Assembly: GCA_025769875.1 (NCBI GenBank)
Contig: JAGFNK010000110.1
Coordinates: forward strand, 1-64,000
DNA from: Russula earlei
Lineage: Eukaryota > Basidiomycota > Agaricomycetes > Russulales > Russulaceae
DNA length: 64,000 bases
Reading direction: 5' to 3'
Shown: in pieces, positions 22,077 through 33,560 of the stretch
Position numbering within the stretch: position 1 is the stretch's first letter
How the letters are laid out: each line of letters begins with the position of its first letter
Translations under genes and position numbers: made by a program
The notes under the pieces: model-generated
Seen by the model: only the letters and a program-made list of their open reading frames with translations
The model's database searches: none
Told to the model about the DNA's origin: nothing

Positions 22077-22460
22077 TCAGGTCTTATCGTGAATGATAGA
22101 CACAGTGGTCTCTTTGTCGCGAGGCAACGCGTGCTGGACATCAGCACACACGTCAGCAGTCTGGACTTCGTTGGCTCCCCACGGGATGTAGCACGCCTCC
22201 TTCCAGCTTTTCCCGACTGGCTTCCTAACGAGATGATTGTCGATATGATAGACCGCTTCGCCTTGGCCAGCCCAATAAAACGCAAACTTGGGGAAGTTGT
22301 GGCTGAATGAGATTATATAGCGGGTGATGCCTTCATTGGTCGTAGCGGTACCGCCGACGCATGAAGGAGCGCCTACGTTGCTTCCGCCCGTGTAGAGGTA
22401 GAGATGACCTGGGCTCCAGGTGGTAACGTTCACGGATTGACCTCTCACGAAAATCGCCAT
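22077..22460 (-). CDS. small 127-aa protein, family copy 1
   Basis: An intact frame from ATG 22460 to the stop at 22077, starting MAIFVRGQSVNVTTW. It is rich in aromatic and small residues with alternating patterns (GHLYLYTGGSNVG, RYIISFSHNF, FAFYWAGQGEAVYHI), so it is probably an all-beta domain. There is no signal peptide or membrane segment. Copies lie at 36129-36514 (frameshifted) and 38855-39238 (intact). Family not recognised. This copy differs from the other intact one at several sites (for example the VCADVQHALPRDKE segment near the C-terminus), so it has evolved separately. Confidence 0.7.
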   Translation of the reverse strand: MAIFVRGQSVNVTTWSPGHLYLYTGGSNVGAPSCVGGTATTNEGITRYIISFSHNFPKFAFYWAGQGEAVYHIDNHLVRKPVGKSWKEACYIPWGANEVQTADVCADVQHALPRDKETTVSIIHDKT

Positions 22461-23542
22461 GGTGGATCTGTATGCGGACGATTTGATCCGTGCCCGTCAA
22501 CATGAAGGATGAGCATATCCTTACCAGTGCTTATATCGATGAGGAGAAGCTATTGGCGATGGGAGCCCGAGGCAAGGAATGCTGGACGCTGGCGATTTTG
22601 GTGAAGATCAAACACTCAAATTGCCACTGATACGGCTCTAGTGTCCAAGGTAAGCGAGCTGGGAAGGTGGTATCACAAGATTTGCCGGCCTTGATGGTCT
22701 CAATGCTCGACGTCCAACTAGGAACCCGATTGATCGATATGTAGCTTTGACATTCACGGGTTTAGTTGTGAGCGGTTTCGTGAGAGGGTTCACATATTCG
22801 GCTCGGAGGTGTCGGATGAATATGGGCATGTATTGTTCCGTGCGTTGATGAACCGGAAATTACAAGGACCAGTTGTTGGGCCCTTCGTTTGAGCCCGATT
22901 AGGTTAATTTCCTGAATCACGCACGCAAACATACTCGCAAACAGGCATAGATGGAGTTCGAAGTACGACGCTTTGTTGCCGATCACGGCTGGTCTCATCT
23001 GCACAGGCAATTGAGAGTCCAATTAGGAAAACGTTGTCTTGCGAGACATCGGTCAAAGAAAGATTTTGGTATAATCCGAGAGCGTGTGACTGCTCGGGAA
23101 CGGGTTCTGAGAGGAGAAAACGTTCGTAGTATGCAATCAAGCTTGAGATCGCAGCGATGCCCTGGTGATCTGCTCGTGATGCGTGTCAATGTTGTCGCTC
23201 TGACTGATACCTGTGTGATGTATACATACTGATACCATACATTCTTGTTTCAGTGACCGTGTTGGGATGGCTATTCATCATGCTGAAGTCAGTATGATAG
23301 TGGGTAATCACTACACTGATGACATCCTGGACCTCTACTCCAAAGTCCCTGGCCTTTGGGTGCCCATCAGCTGACTGTAGCCACCTGGCTTTGTGCACAG
23401 GGCCAAGGTCCAAGTCTACTGAATGAACTGAGGCAATAGAGCTTGAGTGTCAGCATGGGAAGACAATAGAGCTTGTGCATCCATGTTGGGAGACAGCAGA
23501 ATTTGAGTGGTGGGACCACTGTCACAGCTTCCCACAGGGACC

Positions 23543-24310
23543 AGTTCATGGTACATCATGGCATCATCAGTAAACACAAACCAGATCTAGTGCAAGGAGG
23601 TATTGAGCTAGTGGCCACTTCAATCTGTTGCATATTTCAAATGTGCAGACACGCACAACGGAACAAAGTGCCTTGCGTAGACAAGATGTGTGTTGTTGCC
23701 AATAGAGTCAGCATAGTGGAGTCTTATAATGTAGGCAAGGGATGCAGAAGAAAGACATGCTGCCCTTCAGTTTTCCCGAGACAGACGAGGACAGGACCAA
23801 GCATGGTGTAGCCGCGCTCCTGGGGGTGTGGACCCATGGACGTGCTGGCGGCGATGTATTCAAATATATGCTCGTTTTGGAATCTGCTTGGTAAGAGATG
23901 TACGCAAAGACCTGATTGTATTCAGTCAGCAAAGTGGGGCGGTGAGACATACATACAGGCGAAATGATGATCACGGGGAGTGAGCAGGAGACGCACCACG
24001 GAGAAGACAGCTTCACCGTCATCGCGTGACGGTTATTATGTCTGCAATATTGGTGCGCGAAGAAATATCGCTCAAGTCAGCCTTGGACATCTGGTAACTG
24101 CAGATCCGGTGAAAGTTCGCTGAAAAGTGGGGGGGGGGGGGGATGTGTAATTGGGGTTTCAATTGTTCAAGTGAGATACCTTTACTTGGGGAAAGCAAAA
24201 CATGGGACTGGCAGTTGAATGTTGTGAGTGGCAGGCTACGGACCTCATCCGATCCGTTCATCAATGTGTAGAGCACAAATCGCGAGATCGGCCGCCGAGG
24301 ACATCACACC
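23543..24310 (+). repeat. direct repeat R1, right copy
   Basis: Partner of 18358-19120. It contains a run of 14 G at 24129-24142 that is absent from the left copy. Confidence 0.85.
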
Positions 24311-24782
24311 CGGTGAGAGAAACTCGGATGTTGACGGAATTTCAATTAGCACACGGTACTTATTTTCCGACGTTTATCGTATTCCGATCACCGTTTCTAT
24401 TCCGTCGGGCCCGGTTGAGGTTGACCTCTACCCTCAAGCATGACACCTGGCGCACCATTCAGACCAAATCAGGCATGTATGGAGGTGTAGGAATGTCGAA
24501 TGGGCCGGCCAAACCATCAAGATTTCCTCCCGTGCACTGCTCTGCGAAGCGTTGGCTCTGCAGCATTCCAGTGTGGTACTTACAGACGAGGATAACGATT
24601 GCTTTCGTGGAGCAATGGGCCTTGGCGACCCTATCGGACTCAAGTTTGGAGGCGCCGTCATTCTATTGATGAGTATTTCACATCGTGCTTCGAACCACGG
24701 ACGGCGCAGCATGTTTCGCGGAACGGCGGGATTCCGTCTCCTAATCCAGCATGATGGATCATGGATCATCCGTCCAACACAA

Positions 24783-24790
24783 TATATAAA
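24783..24790 (+). promoter_or_regulatory. TATA box (TATATAAA) of the two-repeat protein gene
   Basis: A consensus TATA element 111 bp before the ATG at 24901, in the same orientation. Confidence 0.6.
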
Positions 24791-24900
24791 GAGCTGCTCA
24801 GACGGCTCCTGTCTGATCCACCCTCCCAATCGGCCACTCTCTCCCATCAGGCCTCAGCGATAAAACCCGACTTTGTCCAGGTTCCCGACATTCATATTAT

Positions 24901-25446
24901 ATGGGAGGCCCCACCTTGAACAGCCAATCTGACACTGACACCGGCACTGGTTGCGGGTCAACCGAGGGCAACCAATCTGCGGTCACCTGGAACAACCAAT
25001 CTGGTGAAGCACTCACCTTGATACTGCCATGTGGTTGGCAGGACGAATTCCCGACTGGGGATGTTCGAAGCTTTGTAGCGACCGGACGATATAATCTGAA
25101 GGACGAGGCCGACCCACTTTGTTCTTTCATCTACAACAAGGGTACTGCCTCCGTCGACCTAAGTGGCAATTCTTTGGTGAGCCATCATCTAGTCCTGCAC
25201 ACCAGCCCGTCGATTATATCTAATCTCCACCCCACTTCATTTCAGAAGGGAGGCGTCACCTTCAAGAATACCTCTGGTTCCGACGTCACATTGGTATTGC
25301 CGAACGGGGAGGAGCCTTTACAAAATGACAGCTCCATAGACCATTCGGACCCTGGAACATATACTGTAAAGGCCAAGGACGACATAATTTATTCCTTCTT
25401 GTACCATAAGGGTGTCGCCTCCATCAACCTAAATGACTTGTCCTAG
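24901..25446 (+). CDS. small protein with two internal ~65-residue repeats
   Basis: Exons 24901-25176 and 25246-25446 are joined by a 69 bp intron with GTGAGC..TTTCAG ends. The spliced protein has 158 residues. Each half has the pattern VTW/FxNxSGxxLTLxLPxG, then FIYNKG or FLYHKG, then ASVDL or ASINL, indicating an internal duplication of a beta-rich module; the exon boundary falls near the module boundary. There is no signal peptide. Family unknown. The intron has no stop and a length divisible by three, so unspliced mRNA would add 23 residues in frame. Confidence 0.7.
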   Translation: MGGPTLNSQSDTDTGTGCGSTEGNQSAVTWNNQSGEALTLILPCGWQDEFPTGDVRSFVATGRYNLKDEADPLCSFIYNKGTASVDLSGNSLVSHHLVLHTSPSIISNLHPTSFQKGGVTFKNTSGSDVTLVLPNGEEPLQNDSSIDHSDPGTYTVKAKDDIIYSFLYHKGVASINLNDLS

Positions 25447-27666
25447 AAGTCCTGTAAGCTGTCATGCTTGCTCTTGGATATAAGCCTTGTCGACTTAACC
25501 ATTATGATTTTTCTTAGCGCGAGACTTGAACGGGAACCCAGCCAACCATGAACAACTCTGCCGGCCATACACGAGAAGCTAGTTGATATCATGTACTTGT
25601 ATCACCGCATCTGAAGGTTTCTAAATCTTATGTGCTCCCTTTGCTTTGCGTGCGGGAACCGAGCTTTAACGCGATGTCTGAGAGTAGATCAGTGCTCAAA
25701 GTCCTTCCTTGAGCCTTGAGAAATACTTGGCACGCCGGCTGTGCATGTGGCACTTCAGACAAGCCTGGGACTTCGGCTCCTCGGGCATCAAGACTATCTG
25801 CGGAGGGGGTATTTTTCGGATGTTCTGAAGTCAGTGCGATTCAATGAACAAGAGACACACAGGATACGTTTCTGCTTTGCTGGTATCATTCCTCCTGAAG
25901 GGGTGCCCAACAATTGGGTGAGTTGTTACAAACTTGGAGGTGTAGCATGGTGCGCCACAAGAGCGCTCCGTCGTCCATTCGGCAAACCGAAATGCATCGT
26001 CAGCCTGGCAGTAGCAAGTGGCAAGGACAACGTTTGACGGGAACACGTGACACGTGGCGGGCGGCATGTCTCGTTTTCACACACAACGAACTACTTTCAA
26101 TCGGAGTGTCCGAATCATAGGCACCTTCCATCGAACTAGCACTCGCAGTAGAGCTGCGTGCAATCAGTGCCCCAGGCTATAAGCCGGTGCCAACCTTCCA
26201 TCTCTTCCCACCAATCAATCCTGGCCTGTACATGACGGGCAGGTCAGGTGATTTTATAGCCTTTTGGACCTTCACTTGTCTCCTTGACGTACATGACATG
26301 CCCCCTGAGTGATGTGTACGGCATATATCATGCTGCTCACAGGACTCGGCGCCCCGAACGCTGTTCAGCCCACGACCCAGTGTGGCTGCGGTGACCATCG
26401 ACTCGACCTTTTCCCGATATTGTGCCGCTATATTCCAAGGCGCCATGCGAACTTTCTTCTCTTCCTCTTGATCCACTGGTGGCCGATACGCGAATGGGTC
26501 TCCGCTTACAAGGACTACGCACTCAGCAAAACGCGGCATAGATATACCTGGATCTTGTAAGACTTCAAGGCAGCCAAAGAGTACTTCAAGCCGTGATGCC
26601 GGGAGGGCGGCTTTTTTGAGCCGATCAACCTTAAGGAGAACATAAGGCCAAAAGGAAGAACTACACATGACCGTCGTCGTCGCCGCTTTCGTCAATTCGG
26701 TGGGTCATACGGGCCGTCGAAGTTATTGGTTACGCTTGAATGTCGTTCATCGACAAACCTTCCTTCCGTTGGAGCCCAAGGTATTGATCATGAGGTGCGC
26801 GCATCCAAGCTAGGGTTGTTTCTTTATGTTGGCGATTAGCAAGAGATTCCCGATCCCCAGCCTGGGCAACGTTCCACCGCCTCCCCTAGATTGTAATTCG
26901 CGTTGCTATTTCCCCTGCCAGAGCCGTCTTATCTCATGCCGTTGGCATCCCGAGCCCGTGAGTGGCTGATGGTAGTGCCATGCATCGTCACTACTTTCGA
27001 GTGCTCAGATAAAATTCACAGGCCCCACCGGCGATATGCGCGAACAAGTCACAACCAGACTGACATGCCGCTGAGCATCATGGACGGGGCATGCTCGGAA
27101 ACCCCGTGCCGTGTGCACTGGAATGAATTGCGTAGCGCCACTTCTCCGAGTCGATCAGGATCAGTTCCTTTGCGCTGTTCACTTCCCCGTCACATTAGTC
27201 GTTGCCCAAAAAAAAACGTTCATGGAAGCCGTCTGATGGACACCTGATCCCTGATGCCACCTTATCGCCACATCAGCCGGAGCTTAATGGGCATAGCGGG
27301 CATTTTGCAACGGTCCCGATGCGTCCTCTGGCAGCTGGGTGTAAAAGCGCTGCCTCGCCTTTGCGGCGTGATGTTGATCGGGAACGGGAATCAAATAGGG
27401 AATTTCCTGCGTCTAATTAACTCACTCTTCATTCCCTCCCGCACCACTGCGCATTATGACGACAGGAAAACCTGCCCGTCCACTCCGACCGACCTCTCTA
27501 AAACCGCATCACGCTTTGCAGAACGGGTTGTCGGTCCTTTGGTGATATGCGTCCGACATGCGCTCCTTCTAAATGCCCTAGTCCCAGTATTTATTCTATG
27601 CTCGGTCGTCGTCGACTTGAATGATCGTCCTTGCCCCACTCCGCCCCAATTCGCTTGCTACTGCTG
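25447..27666. other. gene-poor region
   Basis: One minus-strand frame of 172 residues (26695-26177) has a fairly protein-like composition (for example RLEVLFGCLEVLQDPGISMP) and could be a gene or gene remnant. I recognise no domain and no splice structure. The rest shows only chance frames. Confidence 0.3.
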
Positions 27667-29632
27667 ATGCCCAGCGCTGTTACTGTCAACACCCAATGTC
27701 GGTCCCCTAACTTCGATAAACTAGCGTTTAGAAGATATGTGAAGAATATCGGCCGGGCGTACCAAAAGCAGGCTATAGAATTGATCTCTCTTTGCCGAAC
27801 CTTTGTCCACGTACAAAAGCAGTCCCCAGATTCGGACGCCAACCTTGGAATGTAGTGAATTTTGGATCGTGCCTCATCTATTCCGTCATTCCGACGATCT
27901 TTCTTGGCAGGGCGTTAAGAGTCGTCGACGATGCACTACGCTCAGCTGCAGAGGTGAAAAACAAAACGTCTGCCGAAGTGGACAACAAATTTGAAACCGC
28001 CATCGACACCTTGAGTGCTTATGAAGCCGTCTACCATCCCAAGGATTCGATGTCGAATGACAGTCACATGAAGACTGTTCGCGAAAGGATGACGGAAGCA
28101 ACGAAGAAGGACAAGTCCTCCTCGGGGATTCTAAACACACTGAAAGAGAAGTTGCAGATGAAGGTGAGCGTTTCCCATCCTTCTCTACCTCTTACTCATT
28201 CCGACTCTCAGCCGGCTCCGGATGCATGGTCAGAACCAACGAAAGTCGTCGAGTTCCTTCTCTTCAAATCCCTTCCTGACGACAAGCCCACCATCGTGAA
28301 ACGTAAGTCAACTGATCGACACCCGCTCCTTATTTCTGATCTCCTGTTGCAGAGGAAGTTGGCAAAGGTTCGAAGCTGGAAGAAATCCTTTGGACGTTCT
28401 CCCGTTACAAAGACGGAAGACGGCTGACTCTCGGTCAGAACCCCCACTGCTACGAACTCCTCCCACCATCACGGGAAGCATATGGGAGCGAATTCCGACG
28501 CGATCCCATCACCAATTTTTGGGATACGGCCAAGATCTGCGTTCTCGTCGATAGGTTGGGCCGGTTGTATCTCGAATCTGGTCAGAACTCGAGGGCCTTT
28601 GACAATGTGTGGATCCCGAAGGATGCCATCATTTTCAAAGGTTCGTACCTTGCATCACCATTTTGTTGCTCGTTTCGACGTCCTTGTAGATGTCTGCGGA
28701 AGGCTCGAGGGCGAAACTATCGTCGGGGCATCTATCAAAGGCCTGCCCAATTTAAGGTATCGGGAAGGTCCTCAACCAGATGTACCATCGACGAATTCCC
28801 GTCAGTGGAAACCAATACAGGACTGGAGAGAACCAATTCGCGCCAAGTTGGTATCCCAGGATATCAGTATATACATTTGTGCAGAACAGTCTGAACGCCT
28901 CAAAAGCCACCACCGGGTACGTTGTATCGATGGTACCAGTACGTCCCTTACCCATGCTAACTGATCCTGGAAAAGGTTTTGCCTTCAACCTGTATTCGCG
29001 GTTCATTGAGCCCGGCTGATCCAGCGAAAGGAGCTTGTTTGAGCGCTGCTGCCTCCTCGAGAGGCACAACTCGACGTACGCAACCTCCGCGGGCCATTGC
29101 GAGGGGACTCGCATCGAACCATGGAACAGCAAAATGCACAACACCCTCTCGGCGCTCGCTGCCATTGCCGCCGTCGATGGACACGACTACAGTGGTACCT
29201 CCTCCTTCCATCCCAGAAATGCTGCCCCAGAGACGAGGGGCAGAAACCGAGGCTCTTTCTGCAGAGAGGCCAAATTGTCACGAAATTCCGAGACAGGGAG
29301 CTCCGCATCCTTCCTCTCCCAGTATAGTGGAAACCTCACCCGGAACCGGTCAAACCAGTGAGGGAGATGCCATGAATGGCACAAAACATCAGTTCCCCGC
29401 ACTCAGCTCGGAGCCACAAGTATGGCTCCCCAACCAGACGCTGGGCTTCCACCATCGCGGGAGGACGTCACGTCGCCAGCTCAGACCCAAGGCTGGCGAT
29501 CCTGGCTCCAGACATTCGTCCAGAGGAGATAGAAAGCGGCGTTATCTAGACCTCTATGCCTCGTGTACGTGGTTCTGTTCTCCCTCCGACCGGTATTTAC
29601 TGTCCTGTACGATACATACTGGCGGTTATTAG
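27667..29632 (+). CDS. unknown multi-exon protein, paralogue 1
   Basis: Exons 27667-27851, 27911-28163, 28212-28302, 28353-28640, 28690-28916 and probably 28976-29632 join in frame through GT..AG introns of about 48-59 bp. The N-terminal half is helical (NFDKLAFRRYVKNIGRAYQK, then ALRSAAEVKNKTSAEVDNKF). A second conserved block follows (VVEFLLFKSLPDD, then LYLESGQNSRAFDNVW), and then a Pro/Ser/Arg-rich disordered tail. The last exon assumes a donor at 28917 and the GCTAAC branch site with AG at 28975; without it the protein ends at 28964. It is paralogous to 30623-32566, with the same first four introns. Family and function not recognised. Confidence 0.7.
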
Positions 29633-30622
29633 TGGAGAAATGATTGTAATCATAATGGGGTGAGCTACATGTGATGTGGCTGTGAGATGGGCGATGTGTG
29701 AACTCGGTGAGGGCGGTGACGGAATGTGTGAAGCGATCGATGAACATGGGTCAAATGGTCAGATTCCGAACCACAGGCTGTTAGATACTTGAGGGAGACA
29801 GATTATTCGAGCGACTCAATCACACAGAGGATGTGTGGAAGGTTAAGGCATGGTCACATGAGGGCGATGAGTAAGCATAAATGCCGTATGGGGCGACGAA
29901 TCGCCGACGATCATAGAAGCCCCGAAACGCTTCCCAGTTGCTTTCCGTCGAGTCAAATATTGAGGGAAGCCCTATGGACCTCATGTGGTACAATTATCAA
30001 CTTTCTAGTGGGGGTAAACTTGGGGTGCGCATGCATAGCCTTCTAATCTCATCGTAATGAAAGCCCGTCCGTAGACGACGAGTCGCGGTTGCGCGATGGG
30101 GGACAAAGCTCAAAGGTCACCTGGTTCAACAGCCGACTGAAGTTCAACGCTCCAGGAAGTTCCCTCTGCCCGTACCGTCACTCAGCGCTCGGCAGTCGCT
30201 CACCACCCATTCATCGAACCGTTTGGCATTGCCTAGAGACGCCGCGTGGGCCACAGCGGTGAACCGTGCGAACGAGCCACGACCATGATCCTCTCTGGGC
30301 AGTCTCGTTGTCATATGGCATTGCGTGGAGAGAAACATGTCGTTATCGATGTGGTGTGGTTCACCTTTGCCGCGTATATAAAAGGCAAAGCTGGACCTGC
30401 CTGCCTGTTCGGGTCGTCCCCGTTCATTTACCCCGGGCTCAAAGCTTTCGGTTGTAAGGGCGCTAAACACATCATTGAATGAGTTCCTTATCTTTCGGCG
30501 GCATGTGCTCAACGTGCAATCCTTGGGGGTATTTTAAAGACCTATTCCCCCCCCACTCAGTCACGGTCGACTGTATCCCGAGTTCTGGCAATCACTCTGG
30601 TATTCTATCCACTTCGCACCTG
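29633..30622. other. intergenic region with promoter of paralogue 2
   Basis: No gene is supported. A strong TATA box lies at 30375-30384. Confidence 0.5.
30375..30384 (+). promoter_or_regulatory. TATA box (TATATAAAAG)
   Basis: A consensus element about 240 bp before the start codon at 30623. An intron or long 5' UTR could account for the distance. Confidence 0.5.
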
Positions 30623-32566
30623 ATGCCCACCGCTCCTACCATCAACCCTCCCAATTTCGACAAATTAGCTTTCAGAAAGTACATGAAGAACATCGGCAGG
30701 GCGTACCGAAAACAGGCCGTAGAACTCGTCTCTCTTTGCCGCACCTTCGTCGCGGCGCAAGAGCAGTCTCCAGATTCACTCGCCGATGTCGAGCTCGGAA
30801 TGTAACGGCCTCGGCTCATGCACGCCGACGCCATCTGCCATTCTGACGACGTTTCTCAACAGGGCCTTAAAGGTCGTTGACGACGCACTCCGCTCAGCTG
30901 CAGAGGTGAAAAACAAGACGTCTGTCGAGGTGGACAACAAATTTGAAACCGCCATCGCCACCTTGAGTGCTTATGAAGCCGTCAACCACCCCAAGGACCC
31001 GATGACGAGCGACAGTCACATGAAGACTGTCCGCGAAAGGATGTCGGAAGCAACGACGAAGGATAAGTCCTCCTCGGGGATTCTGAACACACTGAAAGAG
31101 AAGTTGAAGGTAAGCCTGGCCCATCCTACTCTACCTCGTACTCACCCCGACTCTCAGCCGGCTCCGGTTGCATGGTCAGATCCTACGACCGTCGTCGAGT
31201 TCCTTCTCTTCAAATCCCTTCCTGACGACAACCCCACTGTTGTGAAGCGTGAGCGCCAACCTACCAACGTCCATCGCTGGTATCTGATCTCCTGTTGCAG
31301 AGGAACTCGGCAAGGGTTCGAAGCTGACAGAAATTCTTTGGAATTTCGCCCGTTACAAGGACGAAAGACGACTCACTCTCAGTCAAAACCCTCACTTCTA
31401 TAAGCACCTCCCAGGAAGCAAGGCGGATTATAGGGATAATTTCCGAACGGACCCTACTGAGGATTTTTCGGAACCGACCAGGATCTATGTTCTCACGGAC
31501 AGGCCAGGTCGGATATATCTCGAATCTGATCAGACCTCTCGTGCCTTTGGGAACGTCTGGGCCCCGAGCAAGGCCATCATATTCAAAGGTTCGCATCTTA
31601 CCTCTACGCAGTAACTCTGGACCTCTCAGCAATTCTCCTCCAGACGTTTGCGGAAAACTCGAGGGCGAAAGCATCGTCCACGCATCCCTCCAAAGCACCT
31701 CCAACCAGTGGTATCTCGACGAGCCTCCCCTCTCCCCAACCTCGCCGCCGGAGGCACCGTCACCGAATCGGAGCAACCCATCGCCTACCATGACAGCAAC
31801 CTCGATTGGCTCTGTCGTGGACACTACGTTTGAAGACTGGAGAGAGCCGATTCGTCGCCGGTTGAACTCGCCCGACACCTCAATTTGCATTAGGGCGACG
31901 CCACCTAGCGCCTCTAGCTCCAGCCCCTCATCTCCGTCTTCCCTGACACCATCCGCCTGTTCCAGCGGCAGTGGCAGTGACGGCAGTCCACCGTCCAAGT
32001 TATCGATGCGCAGCACGCGATCGACGGCGCGTCGAACTCACAGATCTGCACAGCCCATGGCGGTCTCTCAACGACCGCCGACGTCAAGGCTGTCGCAGAG
32101 AATGCCGACCTCCTCACGCTCGACCACAACCCTGCAGCAAACGCCGATAGCTGCGTTGCCGCTGGCGGTCAAAGCTACACCGCCGCCCAATCCCACAATT
32201 ATTATTGCACCTCCACCGCACAATGTACCTCAAAGACGGGAGCCTCCAAAGGACCCCTTGCGAGGAGAAGCGCCAATGCCATCGCAAATTCCAGGCGAAA
32301 AACCCTTCTTCTTAAAGAATCCTACATTGTGTCCGAGTGGATTCGTCGCAACGCCGCTAAGGGTAACGAGTCTCCCCGAGCCATTTGGGTTTCGTCTTGG
32401 CGGCGTGGACGCCAAGAGATCCCCAAACCGGGTTGACCGAGATGTCAAACCTACTAAACCACCACCAAAGACGCGGGGTGTGTCGCCCAATTTATCTCAT
32501 GTGTGGCAATTCTGGATTCAAAAGGATTCAAAGTTGCAAATGCAATCAGGCATTACTAAAAGGTAG
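30623..32566 (+). CDS. unknown multi-exon protein, paralogue 2
   Basis: Exons 30623-30801, 30863-31109, 31158-31248, 31301-31588 and 31644-32566 give 575 residues. The first four exons match paralogue 1 closely (KYMKNIGRAYRKQAVELVSL, VVDDALRSAAEVKNK, FLLFKSLPDDNPTVVK, RIYLESDQTSRAFGNVW) at identical intron positions and phases. The last exon keeps the DVCGKLEGESIV and EDWREPIR blocks. It then diverges into a long tail rich in S, P and T with a proline-rich segment (KATPPPNPTIIIAPPPH). The pair clearly arose by tandem duplication. Likely intracellular; function unknown. Confidence 0.75.
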
Positions 32567-33064
32567 CCTGTTCTCTGCGCTATGGTTAGGGCTATGTTTC
32601 CAGTTTCAGTCCCCGTCCTGCGTGGTCACTGGCACCTTCCACACCTCGCTCGCTTCGGCACCCGGTGCTCCTTCCCTTTGGATCGTATCCAAACACATAC
32701 CCAGTAATCCGTCAGAATGTATGCTCATTGTGTCCGAAGTAACCAGGGTTTGTACGATATACGAAAGAAATTTTTTTAATTACTTTTACCTAATGTAATA
32801 CAAGTACAAGGCATCGCTTGTATTTGCGGGAGCTCGATTCCCTGTGACAGGTGTGCCTTGAACTTCAAACCCTTGCACTGCTGTGTGAGAACACACTGTC
32901 TGAAGGCCAGCCACTTTTGGAATTGACCCGGATTTGTTGGCAGGAGGTGGGGGCACGGGTGTCGACATCTTCATGCTGTGGGGGCTATTGAGGCGGCAAG
33001 GGCGGCAAGAGCATGGTAGTGGTGAAGGGTAAGAGGGGACACTGTACATCAACTGTGCGCACTA

Positions 33065-33185
33065 CATTCCTTTATAGCTTCTCTAAAGTTGATACTGTAC
33101 ATAGCCGCAACCCTATAGGTTCGCTAACAGATCGATATACAGTAGTCTTTTATACACAAGACTGAGCCATAACCCTTTAGCTCCA
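33065..33185 (+). repeat. short interspersed repeat, copy 1
   Basis: Shares CTGATACTGTACATAGC-like, CCCTATAGGTT and CAAGACTGAGC segments with 40617-40775. No coding capacity. It resembles a MITE remnant, but termini and target duplication are not clear. Confidence 0.6.
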
Positions 33186-33414
33186 TCAGTCCCATCCACG
33201 CTTGATCACCCAGTCCCTTGCTTTCCTACTTCAAAAGAACGTATGGTGCCGTTAGGCGAGTTTATCCGAAATCGAGATACAGTACGCTGAGTGATATTGC
33301 GCTCACGAGGCTAACGTGTAAACGTCATGTGCACGGCGTACGTCCTTCTTCATCGCAATTAGGGGACAGGGGCTGTGTTTCCTCCTGACGATCGCCCTCA
33401 CCCCCAGACGCACT

Positions 33415-33454
33415 GATGAGCCTTCACCTGTACGTCGAGCGAGCTTCATTGTTA
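33415..33454 (+). promoter_or_regulatory. conserved upstream element of F-box copy C
   Basis: CACCTGTACGTCGAG then GCTTCATTGTTA, about 107 bp before the start position. Confidence 0.5.
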
Positions 33455-33560
33455 TTTCCCTTGAAGTATCTAAGCTTCACATAGTCCTCTTCTGCAACGT
33501 GGTCTCTTTGAGGGCTCGGGGGAGGGAGTGACCGCCCACGTTTGTTTTTGCTCGGTGTCC

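Larger units (their letters stand above)
19143..22645 (+). repeat. segmental duplication SD, copy 1
   Basis: Direct duplicate of 33187-36715 at high similarity. It spans the 5' flank, F-box copy B, about 1.1 kb of non-coding flank, and the small-protein gene at 22077-22460 with its promoter. Weaker similarity continues to about 22960. Confidence 0.9.

Noticed and set aside
24901..25446. Single-exon 181-residue reading of the two-repeat gene
   Set aside because: The stretch 25177-25245 has ideal GTGAGC and TTTCAG ends and breaks the repeat alignment, so it is better read as an intron.
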